Source: Alkalihalobacillus sp. FSL W8-0930 (lineage in GTDB: Bacteria; Bacillota; Bacilli; Bacillales; Bacillaceae_D). Taken from it: a DNA stretch of 64,000 nt. The notes below the pieces were generated by a model that saw only the letters and a program-made list of their open reading frames with translations, was not told the DNA's origin and ran no database searches. Both the position numbers and the translations under genes were made by a program. Below, one piece after another: positions 25,613-34,382 of this stretch. Within the stretch, counting starts at the first letter, position 1; the number at the start of each line of letters is the position of its first letter. The stretch lies in the NCBI GenBank assembly GCA_037965595.1, contig CP150183.1, positions 1,178,001-1,242,000 of the forward strand, read 5' to 3'.

Positions 25613-26338
25613 ATGGTACAAACAAAGATTTTTGCCCATAGAGGGTTTTCGGGGAACTATCCTGAAAATACGATGTCTGCTTTTAAACAGGCTGTCAAAG
25701 CAGGCGCAGACGGGATTGAATTGGACATACAATTCACAAAGGATCATATTCCCGTTATTATTCATGATCGAACGGTGAATCGTATGACGAATGGAAAAGG
25801 ATTTGTTTGTGAGTTTCCTCTTGCAGAGCTTCAGAAGCTTCAGATGAAAGAGGACCCATCTGAACGAATTCCTACCTTTGAAGAGTTTCTACAATGGGTC
25901 GAACCACATCCTGTTCTTTTAAATGTTGAACTGAAAACTGAACTAAAGGATCGGGGCAAAATTACAGAGCTTATGCTGCCTTTACTTACAAAATATGATG
26001 TGGAAGACAGGACCATTCTCTCTTCTTTTGATCATAAAGCACTGCAAGCGGCCAAACAAAAAAAGCCGCATATTGAGTCAGCGGCTCTGGTCCATCAAGC
26101 AATGGTGGACCCAGGTGAATATTTAGAGAAGCTTAGTGTAGAAGGGATTCATTTTAAGGCATCGACTTTGCTAATGGATGAAGCAACCGAGCTACAGGAG
26201 AAAGGCTATCGTCTCAGACCGTATACAGTTAACACAGCTGATCAGATGAACCAATTCTTTACGTGGGGCTGTGAGGGAATCTTTACTGATTACCCTGATC
26301 TTGCTTTAACTGTTCGCGGGAAGGTAGACCGTCTATAA
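25613..26338 (+). CDS. Glycerophosphodiester phosphodiesterase (GDPD)
   Basis: 241 residues, cytoplasmic (no signal peptide). The TIM-barrel motifs are present: FAHRGFSGNYPENTMSAF (catalytic His), GADGIELDIQFTKDHIPVIIHD (Glu/Asp metal ligands, second His) and the end GCEGIFTDYPD. It would release glycerol-3-phosphate from phospholipid head-group diesters. AGGAGG lies upstream of the ATG. Its stop codon overlaps that of glgP by six bases on the other strand. Confidence 0.92.
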   Translation: MVQTKIFAHRGFSGNYPENTMSAFKQAVKAGADGIELDIQFTKDHIPVIIHDRTVNRMTNGKGFVCEFPLAELQKLQMKEDPSERIPTFEEFLQWVEPHPVLLNVELKTELKDRGKITELMLPLLTKYDVEDRTILSSFDHKALQAAKQKKPHIESAALVHQAMVDPGEYLEKLSVEGIHFKASTLLMDEATELQEKGYRLRPYTVNTADQMNQFFTWGCEGIFTDYPDLALTVRGKVDRL

Positions 26339-28699
26339 TTTCCAGATCTCTTTTGCATATTCGTAAATGGTTCGATCACTTGAAAAATAACCCGAGTGAC
26401 TAATATTGATTAAGCATTTTTTCTGCCAGGTACGTGGGGTGAGGTATAGCTCCTGTACCTGGTTTTGTGCTTGAACATAGCTTCCAAAGTCTTTTAATAG
26501 GAAATACTCATCTCCATTTTCGACTAAAGAATAATAGATATCCTGAAACGCAACCTGATCCCCTTTAAGTGAACCATTTACTAATCGGTGCAGAACCTTC
26601 TGCAGCCTGCGATCCTGGTGGAATACCTCGCGAGGGTTGTATTGACCATTCTGTTCGTAAGCTAGAACCTCTTGGGCACGAAGCCCAAAATCAAAGAAAT
26701 GATCTGTAGAAACTAAGTCGGTCATTTCTATATTTGCCCCGTCCATTGTGCCGATCGTTAATGCCCCGTTCATCATCATCTTCATATTTCCCGTACCAGA
26801 CGCTTCTTTTGAAGCCGTTGAGATTTGTTCACTCAAATCAGCAGCAGGAATGATAAGCTCTGCCTGAGAAACGTTGTAATTCGGAAGAAACAGAACTTGA
26901 ATTTTCCCTTTTGTTACAGGATCTTCGTTAATCTGACTTGCAACAGATGTAATTAAAGAGATGATTCGTTTTGCATAAAGATAACCAGGAGCTGCTTTTG
27001 CTCCAAAGATAAAGGTTCGTGGTACTTTGATGGCATCCGGCTTGTCATAACATAAATCCCAAAGGTACATGACATGTAATAAATTTAACAGCTGACGTTT
27101 ATAGCCGTGAAGTCGTTTTATGTGTACATCATATAAGGAATGTTTCATAACCTGGTGTCCTGTTTTAGCAAAAATTTTGTCGGCTAGTCTTTGCTTATTG
27201 TGTTGTTTAATGGAGTGAAGTTCATCAAGAACCACATCATCATCCACATATTTGAGTAACTTCGTCAGTTCATCCGGTTTCTCTTTCCAAGAGTCTCCGA
27301 TTAATTGGGTGATAAAAGCTGTTAATAAAGGGTTTGCATTTAAAAGCCATTGTCTGTGACTGATTCCGTTTGTTTTGTTTGTAAATCTCTCGGGTTGGCG
27401 AATCGAAAACGATTTTAACAGTTCATCTTTCAAAATCGTCGAATGGAGCTTTGCTACCCCATTAATGGTATGACTTCCTACAACAGCGAGTCTTGCCATA
27501 TGGATAACATCATCTGTGATAATCGAAAGGTCACTGAGGCTTTCCCACTCAAAAAGCCCATGATATTCAACGTCTAAGCAATGTCTTCGATTGATTTCTT
27601 CAATAATTAAATAAATACGTGGTAGCTGCTCTTTCACTAAGAACACAGGCCATTTTTCTAATGCCTCATTCATCAGCGTATGATTCGTATAAGACACGGT
27701 TGATAACACGATGTTCCATGCTTCTTCCCATGAGAGATGGTGTTCATCCACTAGTAGTCTCATGAACTCTGGGATAATTAGTGTGGGGTGTGTATCATTT
27801 ATTTGAATAGCAAGCTTTGTGGGAATCTCTTGTAAGGTGCCGCCACTTTGCAGAAAGTCCTGCAAGATGGATTGAATGCCAGCGGATACAAGAAAGTACT
27901 GCTGGCGTAATCTTAGAACTTTTCCATCGTAATGTGAGTCATCTGGATACAGAAATTCAGTAATTTCTTCAGCTTTCCGTTTAGTTAATGCGTGATCTTT
28001 AAACGATATCTCTGATGTGGCAGGGATAGATTCGGCTCGCCAAATGGTTAGATGATTGACTTGATCATTTTTGTAACCAAAAATAGGTATCTGATAAGGT
28101 ACTGCTTTGATTTCTTCTGAATTGGTAAGCTGGAATGTGAGTCGGTTATTTAATTCGCTCATCTGAATGGATCCACCAAAACGAACACGTATTGTTTGAT
28201 CAGCTTTCCGTTCTTCCCAGGCGTATCCAGAATCACCAACCCACTTGTCAGGTAGTTCAACTTGTTGCTGATGTTTAATTTTCTGCTTGAAAAGTCCATA
28301 TTGGTATCGTAGTCCCATTCCGTGACCGGAGTAGCCGAGTGCAGCTAACGAATCTAGGAAGCATGCAGCAAGTCTTCCTAAACCACCGTTACCAAGGGCA
28401 GCATCCAACTCGCTTTGAAATACAACTATTGGATCATATTGAAATGTTTCTAAGACCTCCTTGCATGAATCAAGCAGGTCTAAGTTTAGAAGATTCGTTT
28501 CAATAAAACGACCAGGAAGAAATTCCATTGAAAAATAATATACTTGCTTCTTTTGAGGGAAATCGGATTCTCCCTCAGTTAAAGCAAATTCCTTGATCAA
28601 AGAAGCAATGGTATGAAGTACATGCTGGGACGTATGAGAATCTGCATTAACTAATTGCTTCGATAAGGCTTTCTTGAAACTGTTTTTGTTGATTGTCAT
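26333..28699 (-). CDS. glgP: Glycogen phosphorylase
   Basis: Releases glucose-1-phosphate from glycogen. 788 residues with family landmarks: YYFSMEFLPGRF, LGNGGLGRLAACFLDSLA, QINDTHPTLIIPE, the phosphate/PLP region GAKAAPGYLYAKRII, and the PLP lysine in EASGTGNMKMMMNGA. ATG at 28699 has AAGGAG 12 bases upstream; TTG at 28708 is only three bases from it, so the exact start is uncertain. It overlaps the 3' end of glgA by about 53 bases, which implies translational coupling. Confidence 0.93.
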   Translation of the reverse strand: MTINKNSFKKALSKQLVNADSHTSQHVLHTIASLIKEFALTEGESDFPQKKQVYYFSMEFLPGRFIETNLLNLDLLDSCKEVLETFQYDPIVVFQSELDAALGNGGLGRLAACFLDSLAALGYSGHGMGLRYQYGLFKQKIKHQQQVELPDKWVGDSGYAWEERKADQTIRVRFGGSIQMSELNNRLTFQLTNSEEIKAVPYQIPIFGYKNDQVNHLTIWRAESIPATSEISFKDHALTKRKAEEITEFLYPDDSHYDGKVLRLRQQYFLVSAGIQSILQDFLQSGGTLQEIPTKLAIQINDTHPTLIIPEFMRLLVDEHHLSWEEAWNIVLSTVSYTNHTLMNEALEKWPVFLVKEQLPRIYLIIEEINRRHCLDVEYHGLFEWESLSDLSIITDDVIHMARLAVVGSHTINGVAKLHSTILKDELLKSFSIRQPERFTNKTNGISHRQWLLNANPLLTAFITQLIGDSWKEKPDELTKLLKYVDDDVVLDELHSIKQHNKQRLADKIFAKTGHQVMKHSLYDVHIKRLHGYKRQLLNLLHVMYLWDLCYDKPDAIKVPRTFIFGAKAAPGYLYAKRIISLITSVASQINEDPVTKGKIQVLFLPNYNVSQAELIIPAADLSEQISTASKEASGTGNMKMMMNGALTIGTMDGANIEMTDLVSTDHFFDFGLRAQEVLAYEQNGQYNPREVFHQDRRLQKVLHRLVNGSLKGDQVAFQDIYYSLVENGDEYFLLKDFGSYVQAQNQVQELYLTPRTWQKKCLINISHSGYFSSDRTIYEYAKEIWKL

Positions 28700-30146
28700 C
28701 TTGATCAAACACTCCTTTTTGCTCACGAAGACCGTCATAAACACGTTGATACTCTAATGCTGATTTCCGCCATCCAAGTTCTGTTCGGGCGCATCCAGCT
28801 ACTAGTTTGTTCCATTGTTGCTTATGGTGAAAGTGGGAGATAGCCCGTTGAATGGTCAAACGCAACTCACCAGGCGTCTGGTTATAGAATGTGAAGCCGT
28901 TACCCGTTCCTGTATGAGGCTGATAGGCTTGAATGGTATCTTTGAGCCCACCTGTTTCCCTGACAATCGGCACACACCCGTAACGTAAGGCGATCAGCTG
29001 ACTTAATCCACATGGTTCAAATAAAGAAGGCATTAGAAGGAGATCGGAACCAGCGTAGATTCGACGTGCTTTTCCTTCGTCAAATCCTTGGAAGAAACAA
29101 AGCTTCGTTGGATAACGATGCTGCAAATCGTACAGTCCGTTTTCCAGCTCAGGTGTTCCATTTCCTAAAACAATGACTTGCATTCGTTCATGTGCAAGCA
29201 TGTCATGTAAGGTTTCAATTAAAAGTTGAATACCTTTTTCAGGAACAAGTCTTGAAACAACGGCAAGCAGTGGAGTTGAAATAGAGAGTGACAGCCCAGC
29301 TTCTGCTTGTAAACTACGTTTGTTAATGTCTGATGCGCCAGACCGGTTCGTGTAAGGGGCGATTAGCTCCTTATCTGTTTGTGGATTATATTCTTCTAAA
29401 TCAATTCCATTCACAATTCCGATCAGGTCATTCGCTCGTTCTTTAAGTAAACGATCCAGTTTATAGCCAAAAGCAGGTTCTTGAATTTCGAGAGAATAAG
29501 TAGGGCTCACAGTTGTAATTTTATCCGCTTCAGCGATCCCTGCTTTTAAGTAGTTGATTTGTCCATCCATTTCCAAAATCGAGAATGCCTGATCATCAAA
29601 ATGAAGTAATTCTTTGAACACCGTAGCTGGGAACTGTCCTTGATAGGCAAGGTTGTGGATCGTAAATACCGTTTTTATTTGATCATTCCATTGCTTTGCT
29701 CGGATATAAGCGGGGAGTAAACCCGTTTGCCAATCATGACAATGCAGGACTTTCGGTTTTTGTTCTTGCGAGCCAATCCATTCTAAAACGGCATGGCAAA
29801 AAAACGCGTACCGTTCTCCATCATCATGACAACCGTACAAGAGTGGACGGTTAAAATAGTACTCATTTTCAAAGAATAAATAGCGGATTCCTTGATGCTC
29901 TAGCTCGAAGATGTGACACGCTTGCTCGCGCCAACGAACCCAAACAGAGAGAGTGGCGACCCAGTTTAATTTGTCCGCCCATTCACGCGCGAGCGATTGA
30001 TGTTTTGGAAGAATCACAGTGACCGCTCCTCGAGGCATCAATAAGGCCTGCGGAAGTGAACCAATCACATCTGCTAACCCACCCGTTTTAAAAAAAGGTG
30101 TGCATTCTGTTGCAACGTGAACAATATCTATTTGATTTTCAGTCAT
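28647..30146 (-). CDS. glgA: Glycogen synthase (ADP-glucose type)
   Basis: Extends alpha-1,4-glucan from ADP-glucose. 499 residues, GT5 family. KTGGLADVIGSLPQAL at residues about 20-36 binds ADP-glucose; VSRLVPEKGIQLL and PSLFEPCGLSQLIALRYG are the GT-B acceptor/donor motifs. AAAAGGAG precedes the ATG. It is the middle gene of glgC-glgA-glgP, 15 bases after glgC. Confidence 0.95.
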   Translation of the reverse strand: MTENQIDIVHVATECTPFFKTGGLADVIGSLPQALLMPRGAVTVILPKHQSLAREWADKLNWVATLSVWVRWREQACHIFELEHQGIRYLFFENEYYFNRPLLYGCHDDGERYAFFCHAVLEWIGSQEQKPKVLHCHDWQTGLLPAYIRAKQWNDQIKTVFTIHNLAYQGQFPATVFKELLHFDDQAFSILEMDGQINYLKAGIAEADKITTVSPTYSLEIQEPAFGYKLDRLLKERANDLIGIVNGIDLEEYNPQTDKELIAPYTNRSGASDINKRSLQAEAGLSLSISTPLLAVVSRLVPEKGIQLLIETLHDMLAHERMQVIVLGNGTPELENGLYDLQHRYPTKLCFFQGFDEGKARRIYAGSDLLLMPSLFEPCGLSQLIALRYGCVPIVRETGGLKDTIQAYQPHTGTGNGFTFYNQTPGELRLTIQRAISHFHHKQQWNKLVAGCARTELGWRKSALEYQRVYDGLREQKGVFDQDDNQQKQFQESLIEAIS

Positions 30147-30161
30147 ACGGGAGTACTCCTT

Positions 30162-31295
30162 TTACTTAATATTCTTGAGCAGGTGGTTACTGATCATTGA
30201 GTCAGCTGATTTGGTTTTTGAAAGCCGATGCACAACAGAAGGCGTTATGAGCATGATCTCATTCTCTGAGACGAACGACATATGATCCGGGATATGAGTA
30301 TTCTCAGCAACAATCACTCGATGCAAATAGACGTTCTTTCCAACGGATGCACCAGGTAGAATGACAGACTGATAGACTGCTACTCCTTCTGAAAGATAAG
30401 CAGTAGGAGAAATGACCGATTCAGCAATCCTGCGTTCCTTTGCTTCCTTTACTGATTGAATCGATATCGGAGCAAAGGCAGACGGAAGAGGTTTAGTAAT
30501 CAATGGCCATTCTTGCTCGGTATGGAGAAATGGTGACTTTCCTTTAATTAGATCCATCTGCGTTTCCCAATAGGTTTGGATCGTACCTACGTCTCGCCAA
30601 TATTGATCGTATGGAAACGCGAACAGCTTAGCCTGGTGCACAAGATTTGGGAGAATATCTTTGCCGAAATCATGACTTGACAAGGGATTCGTAGCGTCCT
30701 CTATTAGACATTCTTTTAAATAAGCCCAATTAAACAGATAAATGCCCATTGAGGCAGTCTGGCTTTTTGGATGCTCAGGCTTCTCTGCAAATTCGAGCAC
30801 TCGATCAGTGTCATCTACACGCAAGATGCCAAAGCGACTTGCTTCTTCTTTTGGTACGGTTATTGTTGCAACTGTGACATCGGCATCTTTTTGTTGGTGA
30901 AATGTTAACAATTCTTCATAATTCATTTGGTAAATATGATCTCCAGAAAGAATAAGGACGTGGGTTGGAGCATGTTGTTCAAGATACTGCATATTTTTGC
31001 AGACGGCATCTGCTGTTCCCTCATATGTTGAATTGGTTGCTGGTAAACAATGAATAGAAAGTCCATGGGACTCACTATTCTCTAAGTGAGAATGGAGGGT
31101 TTCAGGCTTATACTGTGTTAACACACCTGCTTGTTTTATACCTGAATGGATGCAATTACTGATTGTGTAGTCAATAATACGATGATTGCCTCCAAAGGAG
31201 ACGGCTGGTTTCGATTCATTTCTAGTTAAGGCACCTAGTCTTGTGCCTGCACCCCCTGCTAAAATCATAGCGACACAATTCACCATAGAGTTCAC
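30162..31295 (-). CDS. glgC: Glucose-1-phosphate adenylyltransferase
   Basis: Makes ADP-glucose for GlgA. 377 residues: nucleotidyltransferase loop AGGAGTRLGALT, SKPAVSFGGNHRIIDY, LSGDHIYQMNY, FAEKPEHP, and a C-terminal left-handed helix region. It starts with GTG at 31295, six bases after GGGGG; the frame extends 11 codons further but over that site. In B. subtilis GlgC pairs with a non-catalytic GlgD; no glgD or glgB is present here. Confidence 0.93.
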   Translation of the reverse strand: MNSMVNCVAMILAGGAGTRLGALTRNESKPAVSFGGNHRIIDYTISNCIHSGIKQAGVLTQYKPETLHSHLENSESHGLSIHCLPATNSTYEGTADAVCKNMQYLEQHAPTHVLILSGDHIYQMNYEELLTFHQQKDADVTVATITVPKEEASRFGILRVDDTDRVLEFAEKPEHPKSQTASMGIYLFNWAYLKECLIEDATNPLSSHDFGKDILPNLVHQAKLFAFPYDQYWRDVGTIQTYWETQMDLIKGKSPFLHTEQEWPLITKPLPSAFAPISIQSVKEAKERRIAESVISPTAYLSEGVAVYQSVILPGASVGKNVYLHRVIVAENTHIPDHMSFVSENEIMLITPSVVHRLSKTKSADSMISNHLLKNIK

Positions 31296-31337
31296 GTAAT
31301 TCCCCCTTTTTTTCTCACGCACATTCATGTAGAAGTG

Positions 31338-31366
31338 ATTATGTATTGATACGTATGTACATGTAA
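31338..31366 (-). promoter_or_regulatory. SigA promoter of glgCAP
   Basis: On the minus strand TTACAT, a 17-base spacer and CATAAT, about 43 bases before the GTG start. Confidence 0.5.
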
Positions 31367-31375
31367 GCGTTTTCT
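31361..31375. promoter_or_regulatory. cre (CcpA) site of glgCAP
   Basis: ATGTAAGCGTTTTCT matches WTGNAANCGNWNNCW at every fixed position and overlaps the -35 element, so glycogen genes are probably under carbon catabolite control. Confidence 0.75.
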
Positions 31376-31529
31376 ATTCCTCGATATCTCAGCTTTCTAA
31401 AAAAACAACTTTGTTCATGCGTTAAATCCTTTAGATTTCACTTACAACAGTCGATAAATAGATAACAAAGCATTGTCAGTCTTGGATACTAAAATGTTAA
31501 AAATAAACAATGAAACACTAGGGGGAACT

Positions 31530-32006
31530 ATGGACGCTAGATATGTAAATGCGATTGTAAGAGCAACAAAAGGAATATTAACCACACATTTAGGAGCTGA
31601 AGTAACATCCCTCACGCCGAAGGTAGGAACAGGAAGCGTCACCAGTAGTGAGATTTCTGTCATACTCGGTGTAAAGGGGCAGTTAGCAGGCCAGATCATA
31701 TGCAGCTTTAAAAAAGACACAGCCTTACAGATTGTAGGTAAGATGATGGGAGGCATGTCTATTACGGAACTCGATGAAATGAGCTGGAGTGCTGTAAAGG
31801 AGTTTGGGAACTGGATTGCCGGCACAACAGCAACAGAGTTATCAAACGAAGACTGCATTATCGATGTAACGCCGCCAGTAACAAATGAAGGCTCATCAAT
31901 CTTTCATTCTTCCGAAAAGTATTTAACGTTATCATTAGAAACAACAGTCGGTCCAATCGACATTCATATCTCGTTTCAAGTTGTTGAGGAACCCCTTAGC
32001 ATTTGA
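31530..32006 (+). CDS. cheX: CheX-type chemotaxis phosphatase
   Basis: 158 residues. CheC/CheX/FliY superfamily with one phosphatase helix: S-x-x-x-E-x-x-N-x-x-x-G in SAVKEFGNWIAG (near residue 92), which removes the phosphate from CheY-P. GGGGGAAC precedes the ATG at 31530. No other chemotaxis gene is in the window, so it acts in trans with a distant cluster. B. subtilis itself lacks CheX as far as I recall, while other bacilli have it. Confidence 0.85.
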   Translation: MDARYVNAIVRATKGILTTHLGAEVTSLTPKVGTGSVTSSEISVILGVKGQLAGQIICSFKKDTALQIVGKMMGGMSITELDEMSWSAVKEFGNWIAGTTATELSNEDCIIDVTPPVTNEGSSIFHSSEKYLTLSLETTVGPIDIHISFQVVEEPLSI

Positions 32007-32184
32007 TGAGGAAAACGACATGTATAAACAAGGCAAATGATTCAGCAATGGGTCATTTGCCTTTCTTTCGTTATTTTTAGATTGATATCCCTCTTAACAA
32101 TTAGGTGAAAATACTATTCAAAAGCGTCAAAAAAGGGTAAACTACCTATCGTAATCAGTGTGAGATCTGGAAGGAGTGAACGAT

Positions 32185-33726
32185 TTGAAAGAAATTGATG
32201 TTTCAAAGTTTGAGAAGAAAATGATTATTCGAAACATCGAGGCGCGTGACTTCGATGATATTATAGCAATGTCGAAATTATGTTTTAAAAATATGGAGCC
32301 TTGGCGATATGACCAGCTTCGTAGCCATATAGAAATCTTTCCTGAAGGACAATTTTGCGTTGAATATGACGGTGAAATTATTGGGTCCTGTTCAAGCTTA
32401 ATTATTAATTTTGATGAATACGACGACCAGCACACTTGGGATGAGATCACAGATGAAGGGTATATTACAAACCATGATTCGGAAGGGTACAATCTATATG
32501 GAATTGAAGTAATGGTTCATCCAAACTTCCGCAGAATGAAAATTGGTCGCAGATTATATGAAGCTCGTAAAGATTTAGCTCGTGAACTGAATCTAAAAAG
32601 CATTATTATCGGCGGACGTATTCCAAACTATTCAAAGCATGCGGCAGAATTGACGCCACGTCAGTATGTAGAAGAAGTGACCATGCACAATTTGTATGAT
32701 CCGGTTCTGACCTTTCAGGTTGTAAATGGATTTACGTTAAAGCGAGTGAACTCCAATTATTTAGATGATGACAAAGCCTCCATGCGTTATGCGACGCTTA
32801 TGGAGTGGAACAATATTGACTATAGACCAACGATTCCTAAACGCAAATTTAAGACATCATTCCCGGTTCGTATTACAACGATTCAGTATGAAATGAAGAA
32901 GATCGCATCCTTTGAGGATTTTGCTGTGCAATGTGAATATTATACGGATGTTGCAGCAGGATTTAATTCAGACTTTGCCATTTTCCCAGAGATCTTCACG
33001 TTGCAGCTTCTTTCCTTTTTACCAGAGAAAAGTCCGAGTCGAGCGATTCGTCGTTTAACGGAATTTACTGAGGATTATATTGAACTCTTCACAACACTTG
33101 CTGTTCGGTACAATATTAATATTGTGGGTGGCTCTCACTTTGTTGAAGAGGAAGGAAAAATATATAACATTTCGTATCTCTTTAGGCGTGATGGAACGAT
33201 TGAAAAACAATACAAAATTCACGTTACACCAAATGAGCGTTTGTTCTGGGGTATTTCCGGAGGAGACGAAGTAAAGGTATTTGATACAGATTGTGGTAAA
33301 ATTGCCATTCAGATCTGTTATGATATTGAATTCCCTGAGCTTGCACGAATTGCAGTGGACAAAGGGGCGAATATTATCTTCACTCCATTTTGTACAGATG
33401 ATCGTCAAGGCTATCTGCGTGTGCGTTATTGTTCTCAAGCACGTGCCATTGAGAACCAGCTGTACACAGTAATCTCTGGTACAGTCGGAAATCTTCCTGA
33501 TGTTGAAAACATGGACATTCAATATGCACAGTCTGGGATCTTTAGCCCGTCAGATTTCACGTTTGCACGTGATGGAATCGTCGGAGAATGTAACCCTAAT
33601 ATTGAAACGGTTGTTGTAGGAGATGTTGATCTTGAGATCCTACGTCGACACAGACGTTCAGGCAGTGTGAATCAGCTCCGCGACCGTCGCCATGATGTCT
33701 ACCATATTTCTTATAAGCAGCCTTAA
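32185..33726 (+). CDS. yhcX: YhcX, GNAT acetyltransferase fused to a nitrilase-type hydrolase
   Basis: 513 residues, the same length as B. subtilis YhcX as I recall it. The N-terminal GNAT domain (about 10-190) has VMVHPNFRRMKIGRRLYEAR for acetyl-CoA binding; the C-terminal carbon-nitrogen hydrolase (about 225-500) has the catalytic triad Glu in IFPEIFT, Lys in YKIHVTPNE and Cys in IQICYDIEFPE. Substrate unknown. TTG at 32185 has AAGGAG eight bases upstream; GTG at 32176 lies within that site. A strong terminator follows. Confidence 0.93.
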   Translation: MKEIDVSKFEKKMIIRNIEARDFDDIIAMSKLCFKNMEPWRYDQLRSHIEIFPEGQFCVEYDGEIIGSCSSLIINFDEYDDQHTWDEITDEGYITNHDSEGYNLYGIEVMVHPNFRRMKIGRRLYEARKDLARELNLKSIIIGGRIPNYSKHAAELTPRQYVEEVTMHNLYDPVLTFQVVNGFTLKRVNSNYLDDDKASMRYATLMEWNNIDYRPTIPKRKFKTSFPVRITTIQYEMKKIASFEDFAVQCEYYTDVAAGFNSDFAIFPEIFTLQLLSFLPEKSPSRAIRRLTEFTEDYIELFTTLAVRYNINIVGGSHFVEEEGKIYNISYLFRRDGTIEKQYKIHVTPNERLFWGISGGDEVKVFDTDCGKIAIQICYDIEFPELARIAVDKGANIIFTPFCTDDRQGYLRVRYCSQARAIENQLYTVISGTVGNLPDVENMDIQYAQSGIFSPSDFTFARDGIVGECNPNIETVVVGDVDLEILRRHRRSGSVNQLRDRRHDVYHISYKQP

Positions 33727-33734
33727 TAAGGTAG

Positions 33735-33765
33735 AAAGAAGAACCGAAATGGTTCTTCTTTTTTT
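33735..33765 (+). terminator. Terminator of yhcX
   Basis: AAAGAAGAACC pairs with GGTTCTTCTTT around GAAAT, then T residues. Confidence 0.85.
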
Positions 33766-33824
33766 ATGTTTGTGCCGGTTCATCTTAGGCGAAGCTGATA
33801 AGAAAAAGACTGGTAGGGATTTGT

Positions 33825-34271
33825 ATGATCGAACGATTACAACCGAAAGTGTATGTATTATTAATCGGATTGGTGCTTCTTTTTGGCTCTCTCTTCTATG
33901 CGAGCATTGTGAATCCAATGTTCAAAATGGAAAAGGAAGAGCAGTGGAGCATACATGTTGTTCATGTTGCTGAAGGCTATCGACCTTTTAAAACAGAAGC
34001 CGTTCAGCTATTTCTACAAAATAGCCAAGGAGAACCTGCTGAGAGCGAACAAGTCAGAATAGAGCTTCAATCACAATCAGGTATCAATGAACGCCATTGG
34101 ATGCATCACATAGAAGATGGTTTATATCAAGCAGAATGTTCTTTTAAAGAATCTGGAGAGTGGCAGGGAAGTGTAACCGTTTCAAATGGAAAAGATCAGG
34201 ATGAATTCCCTTATACCATTTCTGTCCAGCCTAGAGCAGAAAAAATACAATTAGGTGAATATAGAAAATAG
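33825..34271 (+). CDS. Membrane-anchored YtkA/FixH-like domain protein
   Basis: 148 residues: an N-terminal membrane anchor (about 8-30) and an extracytoplasmic beta-sandwich whose DGLYQAECSFKESGEWQGSVTVSNG segment follows the YtkA/FixH pattern. Such proteins are linked to copper handling or oxidase assembly, but the metal-binding residues of that group are not obvious here, so the role stays open. TAGGG lies upstream of the ATG. It stands alone between yhcX and glpD. Confidence 0.6.
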   Translation: MIERLQPKVYVLLIGLVLLFGSLFYASIVNPMFKMEKEEQWSIHVVHVAEGYRPFKTEAVQLFLQNSQGEPAESEQVRIELQSQSGINERHWMHHIEDGLYQAECSFKESGEWQGSVTVSNGKDQDEFPYTISVQPRAEKIQLGEYRK

Positions 34272-34317
34272 AATGAAAGACTTGTTTGATGTATACTACA
34301 AGAAAAGGAAACAAGGC

Positions 34318-34344
34318 TGAAACATCAACCTGTTGAATTCCGTA
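34318..34344 (+). promoter_or_regulatory. ECF-type promoter match before glpD
   Basis: TGAAAC (34318-34323), 17 bases and CGTA (34341-34344). The spacing is acceptable for extracytoplasmic-function sigma factors, though one longer than the usual SigW spacing. The start codon is 39 bases downstream. Confidence 0.4.
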
Positions 34345-34382
34345 TAGAACTGGCAATAGGGATGTAGGGGGGAGTGGACCCG

